From Paenalcaligenes sp035301625 (lineage in GTDB: Bacteria; Pseudomonadota; Gammaproteobacteria; Burkholderiales; Burkholderiaceae_B), in the NCBI GenBank assembly GCA_035301625.1, contig DATGTW010000166.1, forward strand, positions 1 through 18,482: DNA of 18,482 nucleotides, given 5' to 3'. The notes under the pieces are model-generated. The model was not told the origin of the DNA, searched no databases, and saw nothing but the letters and a program-made list of their open reading frames with translations. Positions 7,062 to 15,121 of the stretch are shown here, one piece after another (the stretch's first letter is position 1; each line of letters begins with the position of its first letter). The position numbers and the translations under genes are program-made.

Positions 7062-9539
7062 ATGCAACATTTGAATGGCGCTTTATATGGTGATTTGCGC
7101 AGTTATGCGCCTGCCCAATTAGAGCAGCACGCTGCCAAAGAACCAGCCTTTGCGCGCTGGCGCGCTGGCTATGGCCCGATTCAGCATCATTCCGATACAC
7201 AGGCACTCGTCGTGGCCATGGCTGCAGATTTAGTCGCTCGCGGGCAACAACCTAATGTAGCAACAGTGTATACATTGCTCCATGATCTGGATCGGCTGAC
7301 CGCGGCTGCCATGTGGGTGGTGGTGCACATGACTTATGCGCAGCGAGTCCGACTGGATGGACAGCCGCTGCAGGCCGAGGATTTCAAGGAAAAGCCCGAG
7401 GGGCACACGGGGGGTTCTTTGAATATGGCCCCGGGCTATGCTGCTTATTTGGCTTGGAATGCGTTGACCGGGGAAACCCGTTCTTGGCTGATGGGCCAAG
7501 GTCATAGCGTGGCTGCTGTTGAGGCTTTGAATGTTTTAGTGGGTAACCTCCATCCCGAACAGGCTACGGCCTACGGTGAGGGCGAGGCTGGGCTCAGTCA
7601 GTTGGTCAAAGATTTCTATTGTTATGCCTTGGCTGCTGATGGCAGCACGGGTGTGCCTTTGGGCAGTCATGCCAACCCGCATACGGCAGGTGCGATTCTC
7701 GAAGGGGGGTATCTGGGCTTTGCCGAATTGCAATACGCACATATGCCTTTGCCTGGGGAAAAGTTAATTGCTTTTCTATCTGACGGTGCTGCTGAAGAGC
7801 AGCGCGGTAGTGATTGGATTCCGCGCTGGTGGCGCGCCCGAGACAGTGGTTATGCACTGCCCATTATGATTGCTAATGGCCGCCGTATCGAGCAACGTAC
7901 TGCCTTGGGGACTGTTTCGGGTCTCGAGGGCTTTAAAGCCCATTTACAGGGCTGCGGTTTTGACCCTATCCATTTTGATGGTCGCGACCCCGCTGCTTTT
8001 GTGACTGCTTTGTGGCAAATGGAAGGACGCATGAGCGCTTGGAAACGACGTTATGAGCAAGGCATGGTGCGTTATCCGGCGCCTGTACCCTATGGCATTG
8101 CTGAAAGTGAAAAAGGCTATGGTTTTTACGGGGCAGATCAAAATGTAGCGCATAATCTTCCCTTGCCGGGTAACCCGCGCCACGACGTGCACGCACGGGC
8201 GCTATTTAATGAATATGCTCAGCCATTGTGGGTGGCCCCCGAGGCTTTGCAGGAAAGCGTGGATCGGCTGAACAACCACGCCCAGCACAGGCGTGAGCGC
8301 GAACGTGATCATCCTTTAGCGGTGCGTCATCCGGCTGCGATGCAGTTACCCGAATTAAAGTTTACTGAGGATGCATGCACGCCGATGCAGGCCATGGATG
8401 AGTATTTTGTGGCCCTGGTCAATCAAAACCCACAGTTGCGACCGCGTGTCGGCAACCCCGATGAGCTGGCCAGTAACCGCCTCACAGGGGTGCTGGAAAG
8501 GCTCAAGCATCGGGTCATTGAACCCGAGGGTGACAATGAGGATGTGCACGGTGAAATCATTACGGTGCTTAACGAAGAGGCCGTGGTGTCGGCATGCTTG
8601 GGCAATCAGGGCGGACTTAATCTGGTGGCCAGTTATGAGGCGTTTTGTGTCAAGATGCTAGGTGCTATCCGTCAGCGGCTGATCTTTGCACGCATGCAAA
8701 AAGAAGTCGGACGTTCAGCGGGTTGGATTAGTTGGCCTGTGGTGGCTACCTCGCATACATGGGAGAACGGTAAAAACCAGCAATCGCATCAGGACACCAC
8801 TTTTTGCGAGGCTTTATTAGGTGAAATGAATGATGTGTCGCGGGTGCTTTTCCCCGCGGACTATAATAGTTTCATGGCTTTGTTGCCTGGCATTTATGGC
8901 AGCCGTGGCCAAATCGCCTGCATCGTGGCACCTAAACAGGTACGTCCCAGATTTTTTACGGCCGAGCAAGCACAACAACTGGCCCAAGAGGGGGCCCTCA
9001 TCGTTGAAGAGCACATGGCCCCGCTCTCAACGCATGATGACGCTACTCAAGAGCCTGCTTTATTGTTGTTGGCCAATGGTAGTTACCAACTAGAGCAGAT
9101 GCTTGCGGCGGGTCGCCGTTTACAGCAATTAAAACAGCCCTATCGGTTGGTCTATTTGCAAGAGCCTGGCCGCTTTCGCCAGCCACGCGATGTTTTAGAG
9201 GCCGAACAACTTGTCTCAGCGGATGTACACGAACGTTTGTTTGGGGGACCATGGCGTGCGATTGTGGGATTAACGCACATGCGTCCGGAAATACTGTCCG
9301 GCCATCTATCCAGCTTGTGCTCAGGCATTCCTTTGGTGCGCATGCTTGGGTATATTAATCGTGGAGGCACCTTGGATGACTTTGGCATGCAGTTCGCCAA
9401 CCGCGCCACTTGGGCGCATGTCATCGATGCACTGGCCCCCGCGCTGGGTACAGCGGGAGGGCTGCAGCCAGACGAGCAGCAGGCCGTTGCTGGTGCAGGC
9501 GATCCTTGGGTGCTACAGACCCATTTGCAAGCCAATTAA
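7062..9539 (+). CDS. Divergent phosphoketolase-family ThDP enzyme
   Basis: 825-residue cytoplasmic enzyme of the xylulose-5-P/fructose-6-P phosphoketolase fold. Retained family features: GHTGG (H115), QGHS (H148), SHANPHTAGAILEGG, ThDP-binding SDG (D241) paired with ANG (N272), a glutamate in VLNEE (504-506) at the catalytic Glu position, SYEAF (524-528), and SHTW followed by NQQSHQD (H576). Yet typical phosphoketolase blocks differ: GHWGTTPG, PGHGGP, GDGEAETG and KGWTGP are replaced here by GHTGGSLN, QGHSVA, SDGAAEE and KGYGFYG. It thus belongs to an offshoot clade; I recall relatives in databases labelled xylulose 5-phosphate 3-epimerase but cannot check this. A strong AAGGAGGGG (7051-7059) precedes the ATG, 21 bases after rep. 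No sugar-phosphate genes are nearby, so the substrate is open. Confidence 0.8.
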   Translation: MQHLNGALYGDLRSYAPAQLEQHAAKEPAFARWRAGYGPIQHHSDTQALVVAMAADLVARGQQPNVATVYTLLHDLDRLTAAAMWVVVHMTYAQRVRLDGQPLQAEDFKEKPEGHTGGSLNMAPGYAAYLAWNALTGETRSWLMGQGHSVAAVEALNVLVGNLHPEQATAYGEGEAGLSQLVKDFYCYALAADGSTGVPLGSHANPHTAGAILEGGYLGFAELQYAHMPLPGEKLIAFLSDGAAEEQRGSDWIPRWWRARDSGYALPIMIANGRRIEQRTALGTVSGLEGFKAHLQGCGFDPIHFDGRDPAAFVTALWQMEGRMSAWKRRYEQGMVRYPAPVPYGIAESEKGYGFYGADQNVAHNLPLPGNPRHDVHARALFNEYAQPLWVAPEALQESVDRLNNHAQHRRERERDHPLAVRHPAAMQLPELKFTEDACTPMQAMDEYFVALVNQNPQLRPRVGNPDELASNRLTGVLERLKHRVIEPEGDNEDVHGEIITVLNEEAVVSACLGNQGGLNLVASYEAFCVKMLGAIRQRLIFARMQKEVGRSAGWISWPVVATSHTWENGKNQQSHQDTTFCEALLGEMNDVSRVLFPADYNSFMALLPGIYGSRGQIACIVAPKQVRPRFFTAEQAQQLAQEGALIVEEHMAPLSTHDDATQEPALLLLANGSYQLEQMLAAGRRLQQLKQPYRLVYLQEPGRFRQPRDVLEAEQLVSADVHERLFGGPWRAIVGLTHMRPEILSGHLSSLCSGIPLVRMLGYINRGGTLDDFGMQFANRATWAHVIDALAPALGTAGGLQPDEQQAVAGAGDPWVLQTHLQAN

Positions 9540-9618
9540 AAATTGTGCAGGTGGGCATTAACGGATTGCCGAATCACTATGTTGTTGATTGTGCCCATAG
9601 TTTTGAAAGGGGATAGTT

Positions 9619-11139
9619 TTGGATATTCAAGAGGTAGCAGTTATTGGTACGGGTGCGATGGGGCAGGGGATTGCTCAGATTGCCGCCCAGGCAGGTCTCA
9701 AGGTGTATTTATATGATGCACAGCCCGAGGCTACCGAACGTGCGTTGACCCAATTGGACAAAATCTGGGCTCGCCAGGTTGAGCGCGAACGCATGACTCA
9801 GGATGAGGTCGACGCCGCCCGTGCCCAATTGGTCACCGTGGGTGATCTCAATGAGTTGAGCTCAGCTGATTTGGTTGTTGAGGCTATTATCGAAGATTTG
9901 GACATTAAAAAAGAGCTGTTTGCCCAGCTCGAAGACATTGTCAGCAAAGATTGCATTCTGGCTTCCAATACGTCTTCCCTGTCCATCACCGCCATTGCCC
10001 AGGCTTGCAAAGATCAAGGCCGAGTCGCGGGTTATCACTTTTTTAATCCTGTCCCGCTGATGCGCGTGGTCGAGGTGATTGATGGATTGCGTACACGCCC
10101 AGAGGTGAGCGAGATCTTGATGGCTCTGAGCGAAAAAATGGGCCACAAGGCCGTCCGTGCCAAGGATATGCCCGGCTTTATCGTGAACCATGCTGGACGG
10201 GGCATGAATACCGAGGGTTTGCGCGTTGCCCAAGAAGGGGTGGCTGACTTTGCTCAGATTGATGCCATTATGCGCGAACAAGCAGGCTTTCGAATGGGGC
10301 CTTTTGAGCTCATGGACCTCACCGGTTTGGATGTATCACATGCGGTGATGGAATCCATTTACTATCAGTTTTATGAAGAAGATCGCTTCCGTCCTTCGGC
10401 CATGGCTGCAATTCGTTCTGCTGGCGGGCTGTATGGTCGTAAAACAGGCGAGGGTTTTTATCGCTATGAAAATGGCCAAAAGGAAAGCATTGCCGAGCCT
10501 GAGGTGCCCACAGATAATGCTGATCTAAAGGTCTGGATAGCGCCTTTCCACGAGATTGGCTATGAGCGCGCTTTACAGTGTGTCCAAGCCCTCAATGCTC
10601 AGGTCGTAGAGGGTGATGAGCCCCCTGCTGATGCGCTGATTGTAGTGACTCCGTTTGGCGAAGATGTGGCGACCATGGCTTCTGAGTATGCCCTGGATCC
10701 CGAGCGCACCGTGGCCCTGGATACTTTGTTTGGTCTGGAAAAAGGGCGTCGTCGAGTGGTGATGTGCTCTTTGGTCACTGCCCCTCAGTGGCGTGATGCT
10801 GCCCATGCATTATTTGCGCGTGACGGCACCGCTGTGTCTGTGATCTCAGATTCAACCGGGTTTGTGGCACAGCGCATGCTGGCCATGATCGTCAACATCG
10901 CCGCGGATATTGCCCAGCAGGGCATTGCCACCGCCAAGGACATCAATACAGCCACTGCATTGGGCTTGGGCTATCCTGAAGGAGGTCCGCTAGCCTATGG
11001 TAATAAACTGGATCCCGTGTTGATTTTAGAAGTCCTGCTTTCTATCCAGATGATTACTGGCGATCAGCGCTATCGTCCTAGTCTGTGGCTGCAACGCCGT
11101 GTTCAATTGGGGTTGGCCCTGGATCACGAAGAAAACTAA
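9619..11139 (+). CDS. 3-hydroxyacyl-CoA dehydrogenase, two-domain PaaH/PaaC type
   Basis: 506-residue NAD-dependent enzyme oxidising (S)-3-hydroxyacyl-CoA to 3-oxoacyl-CoA in beta-oxidation-like pathways. The N-terminal Rossmann fold starts at once with VIGTGAMGQGIAQ; ASNTSSLSI follows; the catalytic dyad is H140 (HFFNPVPLMRVVEV) with E152; the first dimerisation domain runs to about 285 (GGLYGRKTGEGFYRY). A second unit (about 305-500) has a degenerate Rossmann-like part and another 3HCDH domain (DSTGFVAQRML, GLGYPEGGPLAYG). This layout is that of PaaH/PaaC 3-hydroxyadipyl-CoA dehydrogenases and their paralogues; no phenylacetate genes are near, so substrate is unassigned. The start is TTG, chosen for AAAGGGG (9606-9612) and because the Rossmann motif starts right after it. 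A terminator follows the gene. Confidence 0.9.
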   Translation: MDIQEVAVIGTGAMGQGIAQIAAQAGLKVYLYDAQPEATERALTQLDKIWARQVERERMTQDEVDAARAQLVTVGDLNELSSADLVVEAIIEDLDIKKELFAQLEDIVSKDCILASNTSSLSITAIAQACKDQGRVAGYHFFNPVPLMRVVEVIDGLRTRPEVSEILMALSEKMGHKAVRAKDMPGFIVNHAGRGMNTEGLRVAQEGVADFAQIDAIMREQAGFRMGPFELMDLTGLDVSHAVMESIYYQFYEEDRFRPSAMAAIRSAGGLYGRKTGEGFYRYENGQKESIAEPEVPTDNADLKVWIAPFHEIGYERALQCVQALNAQVVEGDEPPADALIVVTPFGEDVATMASEYALDPERTVALDTLFGLEKGRRRVVMCSLVTAPQWRDAAHALFARDGTAVSVISDSTGFVAQRMLAMIVNIAADIAQQGIATAKDINTATALGLGYPEGGPLAYGNKLDPVLILEVLLSIQMITGDQRYRPSLWLQRRVQLGLALDHEEN

Positions 11140-11193
11140 AGCCCAGCGCACAGGGCAAGCAAATTTTCTCCTTATTTGCTTGTCTGTGAATAG

Positions 11194-11235
11194 ACCCCGA
11201 TATAGCCCGGCATTAGGGTTAATCGGGGTTTTTTT
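11194..11235 (+). terminator. Rho-independent terminator after the hydroxyacyl-CoA dehydrogenase gene
   Basis: Outer stem ACCCCGAT (11194-11201) / ATCGGGGT (11222-11229), with an inner CCC/GGG pairing (11206-11208 with 11216-11218), followed by seven T residues at 11229-11235. It lies 55 bases after the stop and isolates this gene from the malonyl-CoA cluster downstream. Confidence 0.85.
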
Positions 11236-11238
11236 GTC

Positions 11239-11291
11239 TTGTCAAAAAACCCTACGAACAGTAGGCTAATTTTAGGTCTGTAACACAGGAG
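11239..11291 (+). promoter_or_regulatory. Candidate promoter with overlapping dyad and ribosome-binding site for the malonyl-CoA cluster
   Basis: A TTGTCA box (11239-11244, one mismatch to TTGACA) stands 17 bases before TAGGCT (11262-11267). The dyad CCTAC-GAACA-GTAGG (11251-11265) fills the spacer and touches the -10 box, as an operator would. ACAGGAG (11285-11291) is the ribosome-binding site for the TTG start at 11297. The -10 match is weak. A regulator responding to malonate or malonyl-CoA is plausible but none is encoded in the window. Confidence 0.4.
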
Positions 11292-11296
11292 TTGTT

Positions 11297-12583
11297 TTGA
11301 GCAAAAAACATTCTGATTCGACCCCAAAGCATCAGGACGAGTCTACACCGATGTTGCGGCGTATCCGCAATCGCCTCAGTCGTCTACTGGAAAGAGAACG
11401 CGGGGATACCGCCAAGCGGGCGCAAGCTTTATTGACCGCACCGCTGACTGATAATCGGGCCAACGAGCTGATGGCCCACTGGTCTCAGCAGTATTGGACA
11501 GCCGAGGCAGGGCACCGTCGGTTGATGCTTAGTGAACTTGTCCTGGCCAAGGAGGCCGCAGGCACAGCCGCTGAAAATGGCCGGCTTTTTTTTCGTCGTC
11601 TATATGCACACACTGATAGTCTATATCCGTTAGTGCAACTACGGGCTGACTTATTACGATGGCGCAAAGAGGTGCCCGAGTTCCAACCCCTCGAGGCCGA
11701 GCTCCAGGGACTGTTGGCCAGCTGGTTTGATGTGGGTATGCTCGAACTGCGGCCCATCACCTGGGATTCGCCTGCGTCTTTGCTCGAGCGCCTTATCGAG
11801 TACGAGGCCGTGCACAAAATTAGTTCATGGGTCGAGCTCAAGCACCGCCTGACGGGCAACCGCCATTGTTACGCATATTTCCATCCCCGTATGGAAACAA
11901 TTCCGCTCATTTTTGTGGAAATCGCCTTTACCGAGCATATGGCTGACAACGTCCAGGTACTGCTCGATCCGCACCACAATAATGACGAACTGCCCGAAGA
12001 TAAAGCACGTTGGGCCATTTTTTATTCTATTTCCAACACACAATATGGCTTGCGCGGTATTAGCTTGGGCAATTTTTTGCTTAAACGGGTGATTCAGGCA
12101 TTGGTGGCGGATTATCCCAAGCTACGTTCTTTTGCGACGCTATCGCCTATCCCGGGTTTCATGCGTTGGCTCGAGGCTCAGCACGGTGATGTATTGGCCG
12201 AATACATCAATGATAAAGAAGAACGCCGCTTGGCCCGCGAGGACGCGGATGCGGGACGCAAATGGGCGGTGCGTATTGCCAAATCCTTGACCGAGGACAA
12301 AAACGAGGCCATCCGTCGCATTGCCATGCAATTTGCTACTGTGTATTTGACTTCGTTGAATGAGCAAGGCCAGCCTTTGGATCCAGTGGCACGCTTTCAC
12401 TTGGGCAATGGCGCCCGCATTGAACGTCTCAATTGGGCAGCCGATAATTCAGAGCGAGGGATGCAACAGTCATGCGGCATGATGGTGAATTATGTGTACG
12501 AGCTCGACGATCTGGATGACAATATTGCTCAGCTGGCTCAGGGAAAACCACGTTCCCGATTGTCGGGTCGCTGGCTAAGCTAA
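11297..12583 (+). CDS. Malonyl-CoA decarboxylase
   Basis: Converts malonyl-CoA to acetyl-CoA and CO2 (EC 4.1.1.9; MatA in rhizobial naming). 428 residues, typical of bacterial forms without targeting sequences. The N-terminal helical domain (about 20-150) leads to ITWDSPASLLERLIEYEAVH, then the GNAT-like catalytic domain: IFVEIAFTEHMADN, FYSISNTQYGLRGISLGNFL, SPIPGF with S283, and FHLGNGARIERLNW with H368; these match the Ser/His active-site positions of the family. The start is TTG, chosen for AGGAG five bases upstream; the first 18 residues are a charged, poorly conserved lead, so ATG at 11351 is a possible alternative. It begins the cluster with an enoyl-CoA hydratase-like gene 15 bases downstream, matB and a TRAP transporter. 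Confidence 0.93.
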   Translation: MSKKHSDSTPKHQDESTPMLRRIRNRLSRLLERERGDTAKRAQALLTAPLTDNRANELMAHWSQQYWTAEAGHRRLMLSELVLAKEAAGTAAENGRLFFRRLYAHTDSLYPLVQLRADLLRWRKEVPEFQPLEAELQGLLASWFDVGMLELRPITWDSPASLLERLIEYEAVHKISSWVELKHRLTGNRHCYAYFHPRMETIPLIFVEIAFTEHMADNVQVLLDPHHNNDELPEDKARWAIFYSISNTQYGLRGISLGNFLLKRVIQALVADYPKLRSFATLSPIPGFMRWLEAQHGDVLAEYINDKEERRLAREDADAGRKWAVRIAKSLTEDKNEAIRRIAMQFATVYLTSLNEQGQPLDPVARFHLGNGARIERLNWAADNSERGMQQSCGMMVNYVYELDDLDDNIAQLAQGKPRSRLSGRWLS

Positions 12584-12598
12584 TGACGGAGAAATCTC

Positions 12599-13402
12599 AT
12601 GGGTACAGTGCATATGCATCAAACAGAGGCCGTGGCTTATTTGACTTTGTCGCATCCCGAGCGGCTCAATGCACTGTCCGTACAGATGTGGCGACAGCTG
12701 CGCGCGCACATACGCACGCTAAGTACGGCAGCACAGGCTGATCAGCTGCGGGCGTTGGTGATCCGTGGGGCTGAGGGGAATTTTGCGGCCGGGGCTGATA
12801 TCGCCGAATTTCAACAGCAACGCCATACTCAAACGCAGGTGATTCGTTATCATGAAAAAATACTGGCCCCCGCATTGCAGGCCATTATTAACTTTCCGGC
12901 GCCGGTCATTGCTGCCATTGAAGGAGCATGCGTTGGGGGTGGGCTCGAGATTGCTGCCTGCTGCGATTTGCGTTTGGCTGCAGAGGATGCACGCTTTGGG
13001 GTGCCTATCCACCAGTTGGGTTTTCCTATGGCCCCCCAAGAACTCAACGGCTTGCTGCGCATCGCTGGGCCAGCAGTGGCTGCTGAATTGCTGTTCGAAG
13101 GACGCATCTTGAATGCGACCGAAGCCTATCACAAGGGGTTAATCACTCGGGTGGTTCCCAGTGCAGCATTTGAGCAAGAGGTGCAAAACAGTATTGCGCA
13201 TGTGTTGCGCGGTGCGCCCGGGGCAGCTCGTGCCACTAAGAATTTGATTCGGCGTCTGCAACCCAGCAGTGCGCCGCTGAGCAGTACCGAGTTAGAACAA
13301 TTTTATGGATATGCTGAAAGCGCTGAACATCGCGAGGGGGTGCGTGCGTTTTTGGAAAAAAGAACCCCGCAATTCGGAGAAGAGATTGAGCCATCCCAAT
13401 GA
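12599..13402 (+). CDS. Enoyl-CoA hydratase/isomerase family protein
   Basis: 267-residue crotonase-fold protein. The oxyanion-hole segments are present: AAGADIAEF (about 63-71) and ACVGGGLEIAACCDLR (about 110-125). The first catalytic glutamate is kept as E117 in GGGLE. The second, in the PEI segment of classical hydratases, is replaced: the aligned stretch reads FGVPIHQLG with I137 at the glutamate position, and the usual GAGGTQ becomes MAPQEL. Standard hydration of a 2-enoyl-CoA is therefore doubtful; an isomerase, thioesterase or decarboxylase-like role is possible. ATG at 12599 has CGGAGAA upstream. Its 3' end overlaps the matB start by 17 bases, implying coupled translation within the malonyl-CoA cluster. 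Confidence 0.85.
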   Translation: MGTVHMHQTEAVAYLTLSHPERLNALSVQMWRQLRAHIRTLSTAAQADQLRALVIRGAEGNFAAGADIAEFQQQRHTQTQVIRYHEKILAPALQAIINFPAPVIAAIEGACVGGGLEIAACCDLRLAAEDARFGVPIHQLGFPMAPQELNGLLRIAGPAVAAELLFEGRILNATEAYHKGLITRVVPSAAFEQEVQNSIAHVLRGAPGAARATKNLIRRLQPSSAPLSSTELEQFYGYAESAEHREGVRAFLEKRTPQFGEEIEPSQ

Positions 13403-14918
13403 CAATCTATACGTCATCCTGTCCCAAGGGTTTCCATCTGATCGTGAACAGGTGGCGATACATACCCCGGGCAAGGACTATAGCTGGGCTGATATCGAGA
13501 ACCTTAGTGCCCAATACGCACATGCGCTGACCTCGTTAAACCTGAACGAGGGGGCGCGTGTCGCTGTTCAAGTCGAAAAAAGTCCCGAGGCCTTGATGCT
13601 GTATTTGGCCTGCTTGCGCGCGGGTTATGTGTATCTGCCATTGAACACAGCCTATCAACGCAACGAAGTGGCCTACTTTTTAGGGGATGCTGCCCCTGAG
13701 TTGCTGGTCTGCGACCCTGCTTTTTTATCTAGCCTCAAAGAGGTCGCAGCCGAATGCGACACCCAACATGTGCTGACCTTGGATGCTCAGGGACAAGGAA
13801 CGTTGGCTGAGTTGGCTGCGGGTCATTCCAGCAAATTTAATACGGTGGCCCGTCAGGCTGATGCATTGGCAGCCATTGTTTATACCTCGGGGACGACTGG
13901 CCGTAGCAAGGGCGCCATGCTCAGCCACGGCAACTTGGCCTCCAATGCTCGGGTATTGCACGAGTATTGGGGCTGGAGCAGTGATGATGTCTTGTTGCAT
14001 ATGCTGCCCATTTTCCACGTGCATGGCCTTTTTGTGGCCTCGCACGGTGCGTTGTTGGCAGGGGCCAAAATGATCTGGTTGCCCAAACTCGACATCGATC
14101 AGGCATTGCACTATTTACCGCAAAGCACATTGATGATGGGCGTGCCCACCTATTATGTGCGGTTGCTCGCCCATGAGGGCTTTACCCGCGAGGTTTGCCG
14201 CTCGATGCGTTTGTTCATCTCAGGTTCTGCGCCTTTACTTGAGGAAACCTTTAAAGCTTTTGAAGAACGCATTGGCCAAAAAATACTTGAACGCTACGGC
14301 ATGAGTGAAACCGTCATGTTGACATCTAATCCCTATGACCCTGAATTGGGGCCGCGAGTGGCGGGCACGGTGGGGCGTCCATTACCCGAGGTGCAGTTGC
14401 GCATCGTTGATGATAATGAAAATCTCGTCAGTGGCGATACGGTTGGTCATGTTCAAGTGCAGGGGCCTAATGTGTTTTCAGGTTATTGGCAGATGCCCGA
14501 AAAAACAGCCGAAGAGTTCACTCAGGATCATTGGTTTCGTACCGGGGACATGGGTCAATGGACCGAGGTCGAAGGCGGCCATCAATATCTGAGCATTGTC
14601 GGTCGCAACAGCGACATGGTCATTACCGGTGGCTATAACGTTTACCCTAAAGAAATCGAATTATTAATTGATGAATTTGCGGGTGTGAATGAATCTGCCG
14701 TAGTGGGTATCCCAGATTCGGATTTTGGTGAGGCCGTTGTGGCCGCAGTGGTCCCCGTGCCCGGGAAAGAGGTTGACATAGACGCGCTAAATGCTCATTT
14801 GCGTAGCGAGTTGGCAAACTACAAAGTACCTAAACAAATCCATATCATTGATGAGCTGCCGCGTAACACCATGGCCAAAGTGCAGAAAAATGTATTACGC
14901 CAACAGTTCTCAAAATAA
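13386..14918 (+). CDS. matB: Malonyl-CoA synthetase (acyl-CoA synthetase, ANL family)
   Basis: ATP-dependent ligase making malonyl-CoA from malonate and CoA. 510 residues from the chosen start, near the 504 of rhizobial MatB. Motifs: VAVQVEKSPEALMLYLACLR, YTSGTTGRSKGAMLSHGN (166-183), LPIFHVHGLFVA, MGVPTYYVRLL, RLFISGSAPLL, ERYGMSETVMLTSNPY, GYNVYPKEIE, and PRNTMAKVQKN with catalytic K498. TTG at 13386 gives MSHPNDNLYVIL, which aligns with the MatB N-terminus and has CGGAGAAG (13375-13382) upstream; an ATG at 13305 is in frame but lies well inside the preceding gene. The ATG at 13399 is out of frame. With malonyl-CoA decarboxylase in the same cluster it completes a malonate to acetyl-CoA route. 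Confidence 0.9.
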   Translation: MSHPNDNLYVILSQGFPSDREQVAIHTPGKDYSWADIENLSAQYAHALTSLNLNEGARVAVQVEKSPEALMLYLACLRAGYVYLPLNTAYQRNEVAYFLGDAAPELLVCDPAFLSSLKEVAAECDTQHVLTLDAQGQGTLAELAAGHSSKFNTVARQADALAAIVYTSGTTGRSKGAMLSHGNLASNARVLHEYWGWSSDDVLLHMLPIFHVHGLFVASHGALLAGAKMIWLPKLDIDQALHYLPQSTLMMGVPTYYVRLLAHEGFTREVCRSMRLFISGSAPLLEETFKAFEERIGQKILERYGMSETVMLTSNPYDPELGPRVAGTVGRPLPEVQLRIVDDNENLVSGDTVGHVQVQGPNVFSGYWQMPEKTAEEFTQDHWFRTGDMGQWTEVEGGHQYLSIVGRNSDMVITGGYNVYPKEIELLIDEFAGVNESAVVGIPDSDFGEAVVAAVVPVPGKEVDIDALNAHLRSELANYKVPKQIHIIDELPRNTMAKVQKNVLRQQFSK

Positions 14919-15121
14919 AACAACCACCAAGAGGAGGGGGAGTACGCGATATTAGGCTAAGAAACGCATAACAATAGCGCCCCAAGCGCCCCAAAAAAAT
15001 CGCAAAAGAAGGTCTCGAGAAAAAAAGACCAAGAAGTAAAAGAAGCACAATAAGTATCAGTAGTAGCAACCGTTGTAAAAGCAACAATAGAAACCACTTT
15101 TCGCTTTTGGAGGAGACAACC
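14919..15121 (+). other. A-rich, T-poor leader between matB and dctP
   Basis: 203 bases with no credible gene. The + strand is strongly A-rich and T-poor from about 14961 to 15095. It contains a tandem 9-base repeat GCGCCCCAA (14977-14985 and 14986-14994), an orphan Shine-Dalgarno-like GAGGAGGGGG (14931-14940) not followed by a start codon, and a small hairpin GGTCT (15011-15015) / AGACC (15026-15030). No convincing promoter or terminator is visible. It ends with GGAGGAG (15109-15115), six bases before the ATG of dctP. It may be an unstructured 5' leader that enhances dctP translation or an RNA-processing site; this is inference. Confidence 0.5.

Noticed and set aside
9552..9599. TGGGCA/TGCCCA inverted repeat ahead of the hydroxyacyl-CoA dehydrogenase gene
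   Set aside because: Only six bases per arm with a long loop; likely chance.
13399..13401. ATG overlapping the hydratase stop (ATGA) as matB start
   Set aside because: It is out of frame with the MatB protein; the frame soon ends. TTG at 13386 is in frame with a good ribosome-binding site.
15107..15121. TTG upstream as dctP start, adding five residues
   Set aside because: The TTG overlaps the GGAGGAG ribosome-binding site that serves the ATG at 15122.
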